The notes: generated from the sequence alone by a model not told the origin. Positions 16,890 to 26,025 are shown, numbered from the stretch's first letter. The stretch: 50,248 bases of DNA from Bacillota bacterium (GCA_023429995.1 JAEZCE010000048.1:1-50248); one strand, 5' to 3'. Numbers and translations: made by a program.

Positions 16890-18419
16890 ATGGGTATGTC
16901 AATTTTGTCGATTCGTCGTTACGCCAAACGTATCTTAGCGCCTGTCATTCTTGTTTTGGTCGTGGCGATGATGGTTGGAGTGTTTTATATCGGTTTTCCG
17001 ATGATGACCAAAGAGAATACCGGATATGCCGGCCCATCAATCAAAGTCAACGGCCAAAAAGTATCGGATGAAGATTTTAACAACTATATGGCCCAGGCCG
17101 GTCAGCAAGCCAGTCAGTTTGCGCAATACGGTATGTCTTATACCGAGGCCCAAATCCGTGACAGCGCAATCAATATGGCGGTTCAGAATATTGCATTCCA
17201 ACAGGAAATGGACAAGGTTAAGTCCAAGATCAAAGTCAAAGGCTCCGAAGTCGATAACTTGATTCATAAATATTTACCCACCGAAGAAGAAGTCCAGAGC
17301 TTTATGGAGCGGCAACAATTCACCAGTAAGCGTCAGCTCAAGGATATGGTTAAAAAGTCTCTGGAGCAACAAAAGTTCATTGCTTATAAAGCAAAACAAT
17401 TAAAAGTGAAAGTTTCTCGCGCCGAGATATTGGGCCAACTGAATCAAATTACAGTCAGTCATATATTAATCGGCTTAAAAGATCAAAACAATAAAGCCCG
17501 GACGGATGCCCAGGCTCTGCAACTGGCGAAAGATGTTTACCAGAAAGCCACCGGCGGTCAGGATTTTGCGGCCCTTGCCAAACAGTATTCCGAGGACCCG
17601 GGTTCCAAAGATAAAGGCGGCACCTATGGCCCAATGGGAGTTGACCAATTTAAGGGCAGTATGGCAAAGGAATTTGTCGACGGCGCTTTAGCGCTGAAAG
17701 TCGGTCAAATCAGCGCTCCGGTTAAAACTCAATTCGGATATCATATCATTAAGCTTGATGCCCATGGGTTACCGACCGGTAGTGAATATAAAGAAAAATA
17801 CAACGAAGTACGAGACAGTTTATTGCTTCAGAAAGCGCAACAAAGTCCGGCCTATAGCGACTGGATGCAAAAAATTAACCGTCAAGCTCTAAGCAAGCTG
17901 GAGATTCTTGATCCCGGACTGCGGGCATTTCGGTTAAAGAACGAACAAAAATGGCAGGAAGCTTCCGAAGCCTATGAAAAGGCTTTAAAGAAAGGGTATT
18001 ACAAGAATCGTGTGGATACCTATACCGACGCTTCCGAAGTGTATATTCAATTAAAACAGGCTGCTAAGGCTATCGAAGTTCTGAAAAAAACTCCGGTTGC
18101 ATTGACCGATAATTTGGAGTACCAAGAGGCTTTGGCCAATGCGTATAAAGCCAATGAAAATATGGATCAAGCGAAAGCTGTTTTGGTAAAATGGGGCCAG
18201 GCGCATGCCGATGATATTCAAACCCATGCAAGGTTGAAAGATATCTATACGTCATGGAATCTGACGGACTTAGCGGCTCAGGAAACCCAGACCATCGGGA
18301 ATATGCAGAAATTACAGGCGGAAAAAGATAAAGCATATCAAGAAAGCCTGAATCAGAAGCAATCTGCTGCCGGGCAAACTCAACCTGCGGTTTCTCAACC
18401 GACTCCGGTTAAAAAATAA
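16890..18419 (+). CDS. Membrane-anchored parvulin-type peptidyl-prolyl isomerase (PrsA/SurA-like)
   Basis: 509 residues. A single N-terminal membrane segment (about residues 15-37) anchors the protein outside the membrane; it lacks a lipobox, unlike classical PrsA. A SurA-N-like helical region (about 50-180) precedes one parvulin domain (about 187-290: VSHILIGLK, FAALAKQYSEDPGSKDKGGTYGPM, FGYHIIKL). A TPR-like helical region (about 350-470) and a Gln/Pro-rich tail follow. It should assist folding of secreted proteins. GGGGAGGA precedes the ATG. It has its own strong promoter with operator-like repeats, so it is likely regulated, for example by envelope or secretion stress (inference). Confidence 0.88.
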   Translation: MGMSILSIRRYAKRILAPVILVLVVAMMVGVFYIGFPMMTKENTGYAGPSIKVNGQKVSDEDFNNYMAQAGQQASQFAQYGMSYTEAQIRDSAINMAVQNIAFQQEMDKVKSKIKVKGSEVDNLIHKYLPTEEEVQSFMERQQFTSKRQLKDMVKKSLEQQKFIAYKAKQLKVKVSRAEILGQLNQITVSHILIGLKDQNNKARTDAQALQLAKDVYQKATGGQDFAALAKQYSEDPGSKDKGGTYGPMGVDQFKGSMAKEFVDGALALKVGQISAPVKTQFGYHIIKLDAHGLPTGSEYKEKYNEVRDSLLLQKAQQSPAYSDWMQKINRQALSKLEILDPGLRAFRLKNEQKWQEASEAYEKALKKGYYKNRVDTYTDASEVYIQLKQAAKAIEVLKKTPVALTDNLEYQEALANAYKANENMDQAKAVLVKWGQAHADDIQTHARLKDIYTSWNLTDLAAQETQTIGNMQKLQAEKDKAYQESLNQKQSAAGQTQPAVSQPTPVKK

Positions 18420-18442
18420 AAACCGGGAAACGCTAAATGCTA

Positions 18443-18472
18443 ACGCGGAGGGTGAATTAACGCCTTCCGCGT
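18443..18472. other. Hairpin after the foldase gene
   Basis: ACGCGGA-GG (18443-18451) pairs with CC-TTCCGCGT (18463-18472). It is GC-rich and correctly placed to end the foldase transcript, but is not followed by a clear T tract, so it may be a processing or stability hairpin. Confidence 0.4.
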
Positions 18473-18549
18473 ATTCGTATATGGATTGATATTTATACGT
18501 GTTTTTATAATATCGATGATTTAAATTTTTTAAAAACGAGGCGGTTTCA

Positions 18550-19818
18550 TTGGCTCAAATTAATGCTCCAAAGGGAACGTATGATCTTCTACCCGAGGAT
18601 TTGACGCATTGGTATTACTTAGAGGGTAAACTGCGGGAGATTTTTCAAGAGTATGGTTACGCCGAAGTAAGGACTCCGATTTTTGAGCATACCGAATTAT
18701 TTCAACGCGGTATTGGTGAGACTACCGATATAGTCGAAAAGGAAATGTTTACTTTTCCGGATCGGGCTGGCCGGAGCCTGACACTACGTCCTGAGGGTAC
18801 CGCTTCTGTGGTCAGGGCTTTTTTGGAACATAATTTGGCTGCTTCCGGTGGAATTAGTAAACTTTATTACTATGGTCCGATGTTTCGTTGCGAGGCGCCT
18901 CAGGCCGGCCGGTTCCGCCAATTCGTGCAATTTGGCGCCGAAGTCCTGGGTAGCGAAGATCCGCGGGTCGATGCGGAAATTATATCCCTGGCGGTCAATT
19001 TTTACAAACGGTTGGGGATTACCGATTTGGATATCAATTTGAACTCAATCGGTTGTCCGGAATGCAGGCCGCTTTACCGTCAGAGATTGATTGAACATTT
19101 ACGGCCCAGGGCTGAAAAATTATGTCCCAATTGTCAGCGACGGCTGGAAAGAAATCCTTTACGGTTACTGGATTGTAAAAACCCTATTTGTAAGAGTTTA
19201 ACCGAAGATGTGCCTCTGATAACTGAAACCCTATGTTCAAGTTGCGGTTCCCATTTTCAGCAATTGCGTGAATTGCTGGATGCAGTTGGAATTCAGTACC
19301 GCCTGAATCCGCGATTAGTCCGTGGCTTCGATTATTATACCAAAACTGTATTTGAGGTATTAGCTGGGGATTTGGGAGCTCAAAATGCCCTTTGCGGCGG
19401 CGGGAGGTACGACGGTTTGGTAGAGGAATGCGGAGGAAGTCCCACTCCGGGGATTGGTTTTGCAGCCGGAATGGAACGCCTTTTGATGGTGTTAAATTCC
19501 CGAAACTTGCTGCCGAAGGTAACTTCCAAACCCCATATTTATCTTGCGCCGCTGGGAGAGGCAGCCCAGCTTAAGATTTTCCCACTGGTTATCCGGTTAA
19601 GGGAAAACGGTTGGGTCGTGGAAACTGATTTTCAGAGCCGTAGCCTGAAATCACAAATGAAACTGGCCAATAAATTGGGAGCTCCGATCGTAGGGGTCAT
19701 TGGTGAGGAAGAAATGGCAAATGAACAAATTTTAATCCGCAAAATGGATGCCAGTGAGCAGCAAACGATTGCCATTACCAAACTACAAGATTTTCTAAAA
19801 GATGAATTTTCACGCTGA
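18550..19818 (+). CDS. hisS: Histidyl-tRNA synthetase
   Basis: 422 residues, normal for bacterial HisRS, charging tRNA-His in the cytosol. Class II motifs are present: motif 2 in MFRCEAPQAGRFRQFVQFG, the histidine-specific loops LVRGFDYYTKTVFE and ALCGGGRYDGL, and motif 3 in GIGFAAGMERLL, followed by a C-terminal anticodon-binding domain. A Cys-rich segment (CPNCQRRL to CSSCG, about residues 195-235) is seen in many HisRS. TTG 18550 is the start, behind GAGGCGG, giving MAQINAPKGTYDLLPED as in the family. aspS follows, a common pairing, but here it has its own promoter and T-box. Confidence 0.96.
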   Translation: MAQINAPKGTYDLLPEDLTHWYYLEGKLREIFQEYGYAEVRTPIFEHTELFQRGIGETTDIVEKEMFTFPDRAGRSLTLRPEGTASVVRAFLEHNLAASGGISKLYYYGPMFRCEAPQAGRFRQFVQFGAEVLGSEDPRVDAEIISLAVNFYKRLGITDLDINLNSIGCPECRPLYRQRLIEHLRPRAEKLCPNCQRRLERNPLRLLDCKNPICKSLTEDVPLITETLCSSCGSHFQQLRELLDAVGIQYRLNPRLVRGFDYYTKTVFEVLAGDLGAQNALCGGGRYDGLVEECGGSPTPGIGFAAGMERLLMVLNSRNLLPKVTSKPHIYLAPLGEAAQLKIFPLVIRLRENGWVVETDFQSRSLKSQMKLANKLGAPIVGVIGEEEMANEQILIRKMDASEQQTIAITKLQDFLKDEFSR

Positions 19819-19826
19819 ACTTTCTG

Positions 19827-19856
19827 TTGACTAGCGACAACAAATTTCAGTATAAT
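19827..19856 (+). promoter_or_regulatory. Promoter of the aspS T-box leader
   Basis: TTGACT (19827-19832), 18-bp spacer, TATAAT (19851-19856). It lies 9 bp after the hisS stop codon and would start transcription near 19863, just at the beginning of the T-box leader. Confidence 0.65.
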
Positions 19857-19863
19857 TAGTATT

Positions 19864-20301
19864 AACATTAGATTTGCATAAATAATTTTAAAATAGTAAT
19901 GATAAGGAAAAGTAGCTATTCGAGTAAAACGTCTCATCCTAGTGAAAAAAAGACGAGACTTTCTGCTTAAGTAGGGCGTTTATTCATTGGGCGCATTGGA
20001 TAATGAATGAAACGCTCTGCTAGTTCCTTTAGGGAGAGGGCGCCGTGACTGAAAGTGCCTTTAGGTTCACTGATAGCGAAAAACACCTTTGAACTGACTG
20101 GGTGAAAATACGCAATGGTTTGCGTAACGATAATCCAATCCGTATTTCTGCGTTAAGGAAAAACGAGTAGAGTTGGCGAGACTTCGCATGTGGATATCCG
20201 GGATCGTAGAGATATCGGTAACAATGTAGAAGGCAAACTCTATGAGGGTGGTACCACGGGTAAATCTCTCGTCCCTTATTTTTAAGGATGAGGGATTTTT
20301 T
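19864..20301 (+). ncRNA. T-box leader controlling aspS
   Basis: The T-box sequence AGGGTGGTACCACGGG (20245-20260) is followed by a terminator formed by the CTCTCGTCCCTTA stretch (about 20265-20278) and TAAGGATGAGGGA (20283-20295) with a T run to 20301. Upstream is a long Stem I region, including a hairpin GCGTTTATTCATT/AATGAATGAAACGC near 19977-20012 and a conserved-looking GGGAGAGGGCG apical stretch near 20030-20041. A GAC triplet at 20096-20098 is a candidate Asp specifier (tentative). Uncharged tRNA-Asp binding would stabilise the antiterminator and switch on aspS. Confidence 0.88.
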
Positions 20302-20335
20302 ATTATGACGATTTAAAATATATGAAAGGGGCTTT

Positions 20336-22096
20336 ATGATGCATCAATATCGAACCCATAACTGTGGGGAGCTATCTGAAAAAAATGTTGGAGAAGTCGT
20401 TCGAATTGCCGGATGGATGCAAACCATTCGGGATCATGGCGGAATTATTTTTGTCGATGTCCGGGATCACTATGGTATCACCCAGGTAGTAGTGGATGGA
20501 GAAACTTTAAAAGAAGCCGTTATTAAAATTCCCCGTGAGTCGACGATTACGGTTTTGGCGACAGTAACCAGGCGTTCGGAAGAGACTGTCAACCCCAATT
20601 TGTCTACCGGGTATATTGAGTTAAAAGCGGAGAGCGTGGAAATTCTGGGTAAAGTAAGAAACTCTTTGCCATTTGAGCTTTCACTGTCGGGTGAAGCCCG
20701 CGAAGAGCTACGGCTTAAGTACCGTTTTTTAGATTTGCGAAATGATAAACTACATAAAAATATTATTTTACGCTCAAAAATCATCCAGAGTGTTCGGCAA
20801 AAAATGATTGGCATGAATTTTATGGAAATTCAAACTCCGATTTTAACCAGTTCATCTCCGGAAGGAGCCAGGGACTATTTGGTGCCCAGCAGAGTGCATC
20901 CGGGTAAATTTTATGCCCTGCCGCAAGCTCCTCAACAGTTTAAGCAATTACTGATGGTTTCCGGTTTCGATCGTTACTTTCAGATTGCGCCCTGCTTTCG
21001 AGATGAGGATGCCCGCGCCGATCGTTCCCCGGGAGAATTTTATCAGCTCGATATTGAAATGGCTTTTGCCACCCAGGAAGATGTTTTCGCTGCTGTGGAA
21101 AAAGTTATCTCCGAAATCTTCGGAGAGTTTTCATCGTGGAAAGTGACGACGAATCCTTTTGTCAGAATACCTTATAAAGAAGCTATGCTGAAGTATGGCA
21201 GCGATAAACCGGATCTTCGCAATCCGCTGTTAATTTACGATATCTCTGATTGTTTTAAAAACACGGAATTCAAAGCTTTCCTTAACCGGACCGTGAGGGT
21301 CATACCGGTGCCGGATTGCAGCTCGCAACCGAGAAGCTTTTTTGACAATATGGTGGAGTTCGCTACCAGTATTGGCGCTAAAGGTTTGGCATGGCTCAAA
21401 GTGGATGATAATTTGGATTTCAGCGGACCGATCGCCAAATTTATGAGCGCAGAGGTCAAAAAACAAATTGCCGAGATAAGCGGCGCTAAGCCGGGACATG
21501 CTCTGTTTTTTGTGGCGGATCATTTAACGGAAGCCGAAAAATTGGCGGGTCAGGTCCGAACTGAATTGGGTCGAAGGCTGAATTTAATCGAAAAAGAGGT
21601 CTTTAAATTCTGTTGGATTGTTGATTTCCCGATGTATGAAATCAATCCGGATACTCATCAAGTTGAGTTCAGCCATAATCCATTCTCAATGCCCCAGGGA
21701 GGAATGGACGCTCTCCTTCATAAGGACCCCCTGGATATCTATGCTTATCAGTATGATATTGTCTGTAACGGAGTGGAATTGTCTTCGGGAGCGGTTCGGA
21801 ACCATGACCCGGAAATCATGGTCAAAGCTTTTGAGATTGCAGGTTATACTGCGGATGAAGTTCAAAGGAAATTCCCGGCTTTGTTTAATGCTTTTCAATA
21901 TGGGCCGCCACCCCATGCCGGTATCGCACCCGGGATCGACCGGATGGTGATGCTGATTGCAAATGAACCCAATATCCGCGAGGTTATCGCCTTTCCAATG
22001 AGCAGTAAGGCCCAGGATTTGTTGATGGGTGCGCCATCGGAGGTTACGGACAAGCAACTCCGGGAATTGCATATTAAAGTAGATGTCAAATCCTAA
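20336..22096 (+). CDS. aspS: Aspartyl-tRNA synthetase
   Basis: 586 residues, the bacterial-type AspRS length. Order: N-terminal OB-fold anticodon domain (AGWMQTIRDHGGIIFVDVRDHYGITQVV), class II catalytic core with motif 2 (CFRDEDARADRSPGEFYQLDIEMAF), the bacterial GAD insertion domain in the middle, and motif 3 (HAGIAPGIDRMVMLI). It charges tRNA-Asp, possibly also tRNA-Asn if the strain uses the indirect asparagine pathway; this cannot be decided here. Two adjacent ATGs exist (20336, 20339) after GAAAGGGG. Expression is set by the T-box leader just upstream. Confidence 0.97.
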   Translation: MMHQYRTHNCGELSEKNVGEVVRIAGWMQTIRDHGGIIFVDVRDHYGITQVVVDGETLKEAVIKIPRESTITVLATVTRRSEETVNPNLSTGYIELKAESVEILGKVRNSLPFELSLSGEAREELRLKYRFLDLRNDKLHKNIILRSKIIQSVRQKMIGMNFMEIQTPILTSSSPEGARDYLVPSRVHPGKFYALPQAPQQFKQLLMVSGFDRYFQIAPCFRDEDARADRSPGEFYQLDIEMAFATQEDVFAAVEKVISEIFGEFSSWKVTTNPFVRIPYKEAMLKYGSDKPDLRNPLLIYDISDCFKNTEFKAFLNRTVRVIPVPDCSSQPRSFFDNMVEFATSIGAKGLAWLKVDDNLDFSGPIAKFMSAEVKKQIAEISGAKPGHALFFVADHLTEAEKLAGQVRTELGRRLNLIEKEVFKFCWIVDFPMYEINPDTHQVEFSHNPFSMPQGGMDALLHKDPLDIYAYQYDIVCNGVELSSGAVRNHDPEIMVKAFEIAGYTADEVQRKFPALFNAFQYGPPPHAGIAPGIDRMVMLIANEPNIREVIAFPMSSKAQDLLMGAPSEVTDKQLRELHIKVDVKS

Positions 22097-22207
22097 ATTT
22101 TTTGCGGTTCCAACTTTGATTTTTTTTGCCGAATCTTCAGACTCAATGATTGCCTGGTTTTCCGGACTTTTTATCCGGATTGCAATTGAGTTTCCGTTCT
22201 TTGGAAC

Positions 22208-22236
22208 TTGAAGGTTAATTCAAGCTGTGGTATGAT
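22208..22236 (+). promoter_or_regulatory. Candidate promoter upstream of 6S RNA
   Basis: TTGAAG (22208-22213), 17-bp spacer, TATGAT (22231-22236). The predicted start near 22243 is about 65 nt before the conserved 6S fold, which would imply a processed precursor; a closer promoter may exist in the AT-rich DNA between 22260 and 22300. Confidence 0.4.
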
Positions 22237-22306
22237 CAAGACAGGTCAAATAACGGAAGCAATGAAGATTAAGATAATAAGATCCATTTTTTTGATTGTT
22301 AATTTT

Positions 22307-22498
22307 AAAACCCTGCTTTGTACGTGATGAAGCTGATTTTGTTATGAACCAACATAGCTACCTCGGGAGTCCGGCTCTATTTATGGCAGGTAGGCCGTCT
22401 TTTTAAGACGGAACCATAAAGTAAATAGGAGGATACCCACCTTGCTTGCGCAGGGTTCAGGTAACGATCAGCATAACGGCATAGTGGGGCTTTATTTT
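22307..22498 (+). ncRNA. ssrS: 6S RNA
   Basis: The 3' half carries the hallmark CACCTTG (22439-22445) ... AGGGTTCA (22452-22459) ... GGTAACG ... GGCATAGTGGGG pattern seen in 6S RNAs, and the 5' AAACCCTGC (22308-22316) can pair with GGGGCTTT near 22486-22493 to close the molecule. A perfect hairpin CCGTCTT/AAGACGG (22396-22412) lies in the centre. Length (about 190 nt) and position directly upstream of the 5-formyltetrahydrofolate cyclo-ligase gene are also typical. 6S RNA mimics an open promoter and sequesters sigma-A RNA polymerase in stationary phase. Ends are approximate. Confidence 0.82.
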
Positions 22499-22506
22499 GT
22501 CTTTCA

Positions 22507-22535
22507 TTGAATAACCCTTTTAAATATGGTATTAT
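22507..22535 (+). promoter_or_regulatory. Promoter of the 5-formyltetrahydrofolate cyclo-ligase gene
   Basis: TTGAAT (22507-22512), 17-bp spacer, TATTAT (22530-22535). It begins just after the 3' end of 6S RNA, so the enzyme gene can be transcribed independently of the RNA. Confidence 0.55.
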
Positions 22536-22653
22536 CATATGGAAAGAGCTTAGACCGAAATTTGGTTTGGAAACAGGATTGGAGATAGCATAAGTTTATT
22601 GATTGAGGAGAATTCGCTATTTTGTAATATCAAGGTTAGCTAAGGGAGTTATT

Positions 22654-23226
22654 GTGATCAGTCAGAGTCAGATGCTTAAAAACAAAATCCGTCAAGAAAT
22701 GAAAATCAAATTGGCTGCGCTTGCCCCCGAAGAATATCATCCATTGAATTTTACAATCGAACAGCGTTTTTTTAACCTGCCAATCCTCCAGACATCTCAA
22801 ACGATTATGCTCTATTATTCAATTGATCATGAAGTTGCAACGGTTTCAATTATTTTAAAGCTATTAAAAGCGGGGAAGAAGGTTGCCTTACCGACCTGTA
22901 TCGATAAGACAAATATCAGGGCCGGCATCGTTGATGATCTTAATGAACTCAGACCCGGGGTTTTTGGAATCCATGAACCATTATTATCTTCCGTGGAAAT
23001 GAACCCGGCTGAAATCGACCTGCTGATTGTCCCCGGGGTTGCTTTTGACCGGAATGGAATGCGTTTAGGTCATGGCGCCGGTTATTATGACCGGTTTCTT
23101 TCAAAAACTACCGGCTATAAACTTGGATTGGCTTATGATTTTCAGATTATTGATAACTTTGCCTATGAAAGCCATGATGTTCCAATGGATGCCTTACTTA
23201 CGCCGTCCGTTTTTCAAGAATTCTGA
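22654..23226 (+). CDS. fau: 5-formyltetrahydrofolate cyclo-ligase
   Basis: 190 residues. It converts 5-formyl-tetrahydrofolate to 5,10-methenyl-tetrahydrofolate with ATP. Family blocks are MLYYSIDHEVAT, KKVALPTC, IDLLIVPGVAFDRNGMRLGHGAGYYDRFL (with the nucleotide-binding Gly/Tyr-rich loop) and LAYDFQI. GTG 22654 is chosen, five bases after AAGGGAG (22642-22648); the longer frame from TTG 22603 starts inside its own ribosome-like site and adds a non-conserved N-terminus. Association with 6S RNA mirrors the ssrS-ygfA pairing of many bacteria. Confidence 0.92.
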   Translation: MISQSQMLKNKIRQEMKIKLAALAPEEYHPLNFTIEQRFFNLPILQTSQTIMLYYSIDHEVATVSIILKLLKAGKKVALPTCIDKTNIRAGIVDDLNELRPGVFGIHEPLLSSVEMNPAEIDLLIVPGVAFDRNGMRLGHGAGYYDRFLSKTTGYKLGLAYDFQIIDNFAYESHDVPMDALLTPSVFQEF

Positions 23227-23228
23227 AA

Positions 23229-23282
23229 GTAAACCTTAACCTTTCCTCGTAGCTTATCATGTTAATGGTGGTTTACATTTTA
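23229..23282 (+). terminator. Hairpin after the cyclo-ligase gene
   Basis: GTAAACC (23229-23235) pairs with GGTTTAC (23270-23276), and inside TTAAC pairs with GTTAA. ATTTTAC follows. A plausible but not strong terminator, placed just behind the stop codon. Confidence 0.5.
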
Positions 23283-23403
23283 CAAAACACCAGATAAAGC
23301 AGCGTTTCTTCTCTTTAGTTTTTTAATGAATTACCGATGAAGAACTTATGAAGAACATTGATTCAGATTGAGATTGTAAAATCCCTAGTAGATGGTGAGG
23401 CCA

Positions 23404-24753
23404 ATGTTTAAAGAATCGAACCGCAAAAAAGTCTCCATCTTTTTTTATCTATTAACAGCTGAAGTGGCAGTTGTTTTATTGAGTGTCGGCGCGGTAGGAA
23501 TTTTCAGTTATTTTTTCGGAGCCAATCTGCTTGATAAGGTTGCTAACCAATTGAATTCAGCTCTACCGGCGATTCAGCATCAAAAACAGCTTTTGTTTCT
23601 CCAAATCGGTTTGGTGATGCTTGTCTGCGGGATACTGGCAATTTTAGCAGCCTTCTTCATTGCTTGGAAGATGGCTGAAATATTGAAACGTTTTACTGTC
23701 AAACTTCAAGATCTCGCCGGCGCTAAAGAAAATTTAACTCAGCGGCTTCATACGGCGTCCCCGATTCAAGAAATTGCTTTAGCAGAGGATAGTGTTAATC
23801 AGCTTCGGGATTATGATTGCCATGCTTTACAGTCGGTATTTAGGTTAACGGATGGATTAAACGAATTGAACCGGAAATTGTTAACGGCTTCTCAGGATGT
23901 TAGCACCGGAGTCAAACAGGTTTGCGAAGTTATGGCCGGGGTCAATCGCAGCGCCGAAAGTCAATCGGAAAATACCTCCCACCTTGCCGAAGTGGTGCAA
24001 AACATCTCCATCAGTTCGGTTGAAGCGGCAACTGCCGCCGCCGAGGCTCAAAAGGTTTCTCTTCATTCCAGGCAGGCTGCTGAAGATGGACAGATTACCG
24101 TCAAAGAAACGCTGTCTCTTTTAATCCAAATTGAGCATTTTGCCGGTAAATTAAAAGATTTAAGCAACGATTTAAATGCCCGCTCGGAGCAAATCCGTCG
24201 TATACTGGATATTTTGATTTATATCTCCAGGCAGACTAAAATTTTGGCCCTTAATGCCAATATCGAAGCGGCAAAAGCCGGCGAAGCGGGCCGGGGGTTT
24301 GCCGTTGTCGCGCAACAGATTCGCGATTTGGCCGATAATTCCCAGGATTCCATCGGTGATATTGCCGAGCGTATCGGTGAAGTTCGTGAGGCTTTGGCTG
24401 AAACTGTTTCTTTGGTCGGCAGTTTTTATGAATTAGTGGAAAAGGGCGGCAGTAAGATCATGGAGGCTGAATCCCATTTGGTTGAGATTCAGGAAAGTTC
24501 CGATTCCAGTCTGTCCTTGGTTAACCGTCTATCAGAATTAGTGGCCAATCAAAGCAGCCCAATTGAAGAAGTCTCTTCTCTGGCCCAAAATTTAGCCGGG
24601 GTCAGTAAAGAAGTTAGACTTTCCAGTCGCTCGGCAGCGGAGGCAGTCAATCATCAAGCGGGGGCCATGAAGGAATTTTTAACCCACGTAAATGATATTC
24701 AACTGACTTTGGACGAATTGCAACGTTTGATTAGGGAATGTAAGCTGGATTGA
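23404..24753 (+). CDS. Chemoreceptor-like signalling protein without a large sensor domain
   Basis: 449 residues. Two membrane segments (about residues 15-38 and 60-88) are separated by only some 20 residues, so there is almost no extracellular sensor. A HAMP-like linker is followed by a chemoreceptor signalling domain with the tip ILIYISRQTKILALNANIEAAKAGEAGRGFAVVAQQIRDLADNS. It may sense membrane or cytoplasmic conditions, or work with a partner. ATG 23404 follows GGTGAGG; ATG 23392 lacks a ribosome site. It is monocistronic, ending at a terminator shared with the convergent xyl cluster. Confidence 0.85.
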   Translation: MFKESNRKKVSIFFYLLTAEVAVVLLSVGAVGIFSYFFGANLLDKVANQLNSALPAIQHQKQLLFLQIGLVMLVCGILAILAAFFIAWKMAEILKRFTVKLQDLAGAKENLTQRLHTASPIQEIALAEDSVNQLRDYDCHALQSVFRLTDGLNELNRKLLTASQDVSTGVKQVCEVMAGVNRSAESQSENTSHLAEVVQNISISSVEAATAAAEAQKVSLHSRQAAEDGQITVKETLSLLIQIEHFAGKLKDLSNDLNARSEQIRRILDILIYISRQTKILALNANIEAAKAGEAGRGFAVVAQQIRDLADNSQDSIGDIAERIGEVREALAETVSLVGSFYELVEKGGSKIMEAESHLVEIQESSDSSLSLVNRLSELVANQSSPIEEVSSLAQNLAGVSKEVRLSSRSAAEAVNHQAGAMKEFLTHVNDIQLTLDELQRLIRECKLD

Positions 24754-24773
24754 TTTTTATGGGTGTGATAAAT

Positions 24774-24827
24774 AAACACCTGGACAGAAAGGGAGACGCT
24801 TTAGCCTTACATTCCGTCCGGGTGTTT
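24774..24827. terminator. Bidirectional terminator between convergent genes
   Basis: AAACACCTGGAC (24774-24785) pairs with GTCCGGGTGTTT (24816-24827) with one G-T pair. It lies between the chemoreceptor-like gene and the leftward xylH-like gene, and A/T tracts flank it on both sides. Confidence 0.8.
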
Positions 24828-24852
24828 AAATTATTTGCAAAAGGGGAAGTTT

Positions 24853-26025
24853 TTAAACCGTTCGCTTTTTCATTTGGAAATCAATTAAAACGGCAACCAT
24901 GAGAATGAACCCTTTGACAATCTGCTGCCAGTAGGTTTCCGTATTTAATAAAACCATGCCGTTATCGAGGCTTGCCATAACCAAAGCTCCGATTATAGCG
25001 CCGACGACATTTCCTTCGCCTCCCATCAGACTAGTGCCGCCGATTACGCATGACGCGATTGCATCCATTTCGAAGCCGGTGCCGGCCGAAGTGGTAGCGC
25101 CATTTAATCGAGCGCTCAGAATCACCCCGCCGATGGCACCCAAAAATCCGATTAACACAAAGGCGAACATCGAATTAAGCCGGATATTAATCCCCGATAA
25201 CCGGGCAGCCTCGTTGTTGCCGCCGATCGCATAAAGATAACGGCCAAATCTGGTTTTGGTGCTAATGACGTAAAAGATTACCGCCAGCCCTAAAAGGATT
25301 AGAACCGGAAAAGGAACGCCCTCGTAACTGTTGAGAATGAAAATGACTCCTAAAATAAGAACACATACAGCTAAAATAACGATGATTTCCAATGGAAATG
25401 GTAAAACATTAAAATTATACTTTTGCCGGTTGATCCGGCGTTTTGCTCGAAAGAAAACATAAATTAAAGCGGCTACCCCAGCCAAAATCCAACCCAGCTC
25501 GGGGGATAAAAATGCCTGACCAATTTGTACGAACGAATTGTTTAAGGGTGAAATTGTTACGCCACCGGTTAAGCCCAATATGGCCCCTCTAAAGATCATC
25601 ATTCCGCCCAAGGTTGCAATAAAAGCCGGCACTCTCCAATAACAGACCCAAAGCCCTTGCCAAAAACCAATCAAGATACCGACCAATAACGCTATTGCAA
25701 CGGCTTGTGGAGTGCCCCATCCTAGTTTAAATTGAAATAAAGCGGCAATTGCGCCGGTCAGGCCGACGACGGAGCCCACGGAAAGGTCAATGTGCCCGGC
25801 CACAATGACTAAAACCATTCCCAGGGCAAGAATGCCCGTGATAGACATCTGCCGGATCAGATTCGATAAATTACGTGGCGTTAAGAAGGTGCCTTCGGTA
25901 AGAAAGAAGAATAAAACCCATATTACCAACAGAGCCAGTACCATGATGTAGGCTTTATAATCGAATGAAAAATGAACAGAATCCAATAAACCTTTTTTAG
26001 CTGGAATTGCATTGTTTGTTTTCAT
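24853..26025 (-). CDS. xylH: Sugar ABC transporter permease, XylH type
   Basis: 390 residues with about ten membrane segments. The blocks NLIRQMSITGILALGMVLVIVAGHIDLSVGSVVGLTGAI and GGNNEAARLSGINI are typical of CUT2-family permeases, and the long, less conserved middle region (about residues 180-260) gives the extra length characteristic of XylH. It forms the membrane channel for pentose import with the ATPase encoded upstream. ATG at 26025 starts three bases after the xylG-like stop. Together with the XylF-like proteins this is assigned as a xylose-type system; other pentoses or related sugars are possible. Confidence 0.9.
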   Translation of the reverse strand: MKTNNAIPAKKGLLDSVHFSFDYKAYIMVLALLVIWVLFFFLTEGTFLTPRNLSNLIRQMSITGILALGMVLVIVAGHIDLSVGSVVGLTGAIAALFQFKLGWGTPQAVAIALLVGILIGFWQGLWVCYWRVPAFIATLGGMMIFRGAILGLTGGVTISPLNNSFVQIGQAFLSPELGWILAGVAALIYVFFRAKRRINRQKYNFNVLPFPLEIIVILAVCVLILGVIFILNSYEGVPFPVLILLGLAVIFYVISTKTRFGRYLYAIGGNNEAARLSGINIRLNSMFAFVLIGFLGAIGGVILSARLNGATTSAGTGFEMDAIASCVIGGTSLMGGEGNVVGAIIGALVMASLDNGMVLLNTETYWQQIVKGFILMVAVLIDFQMKKRTV

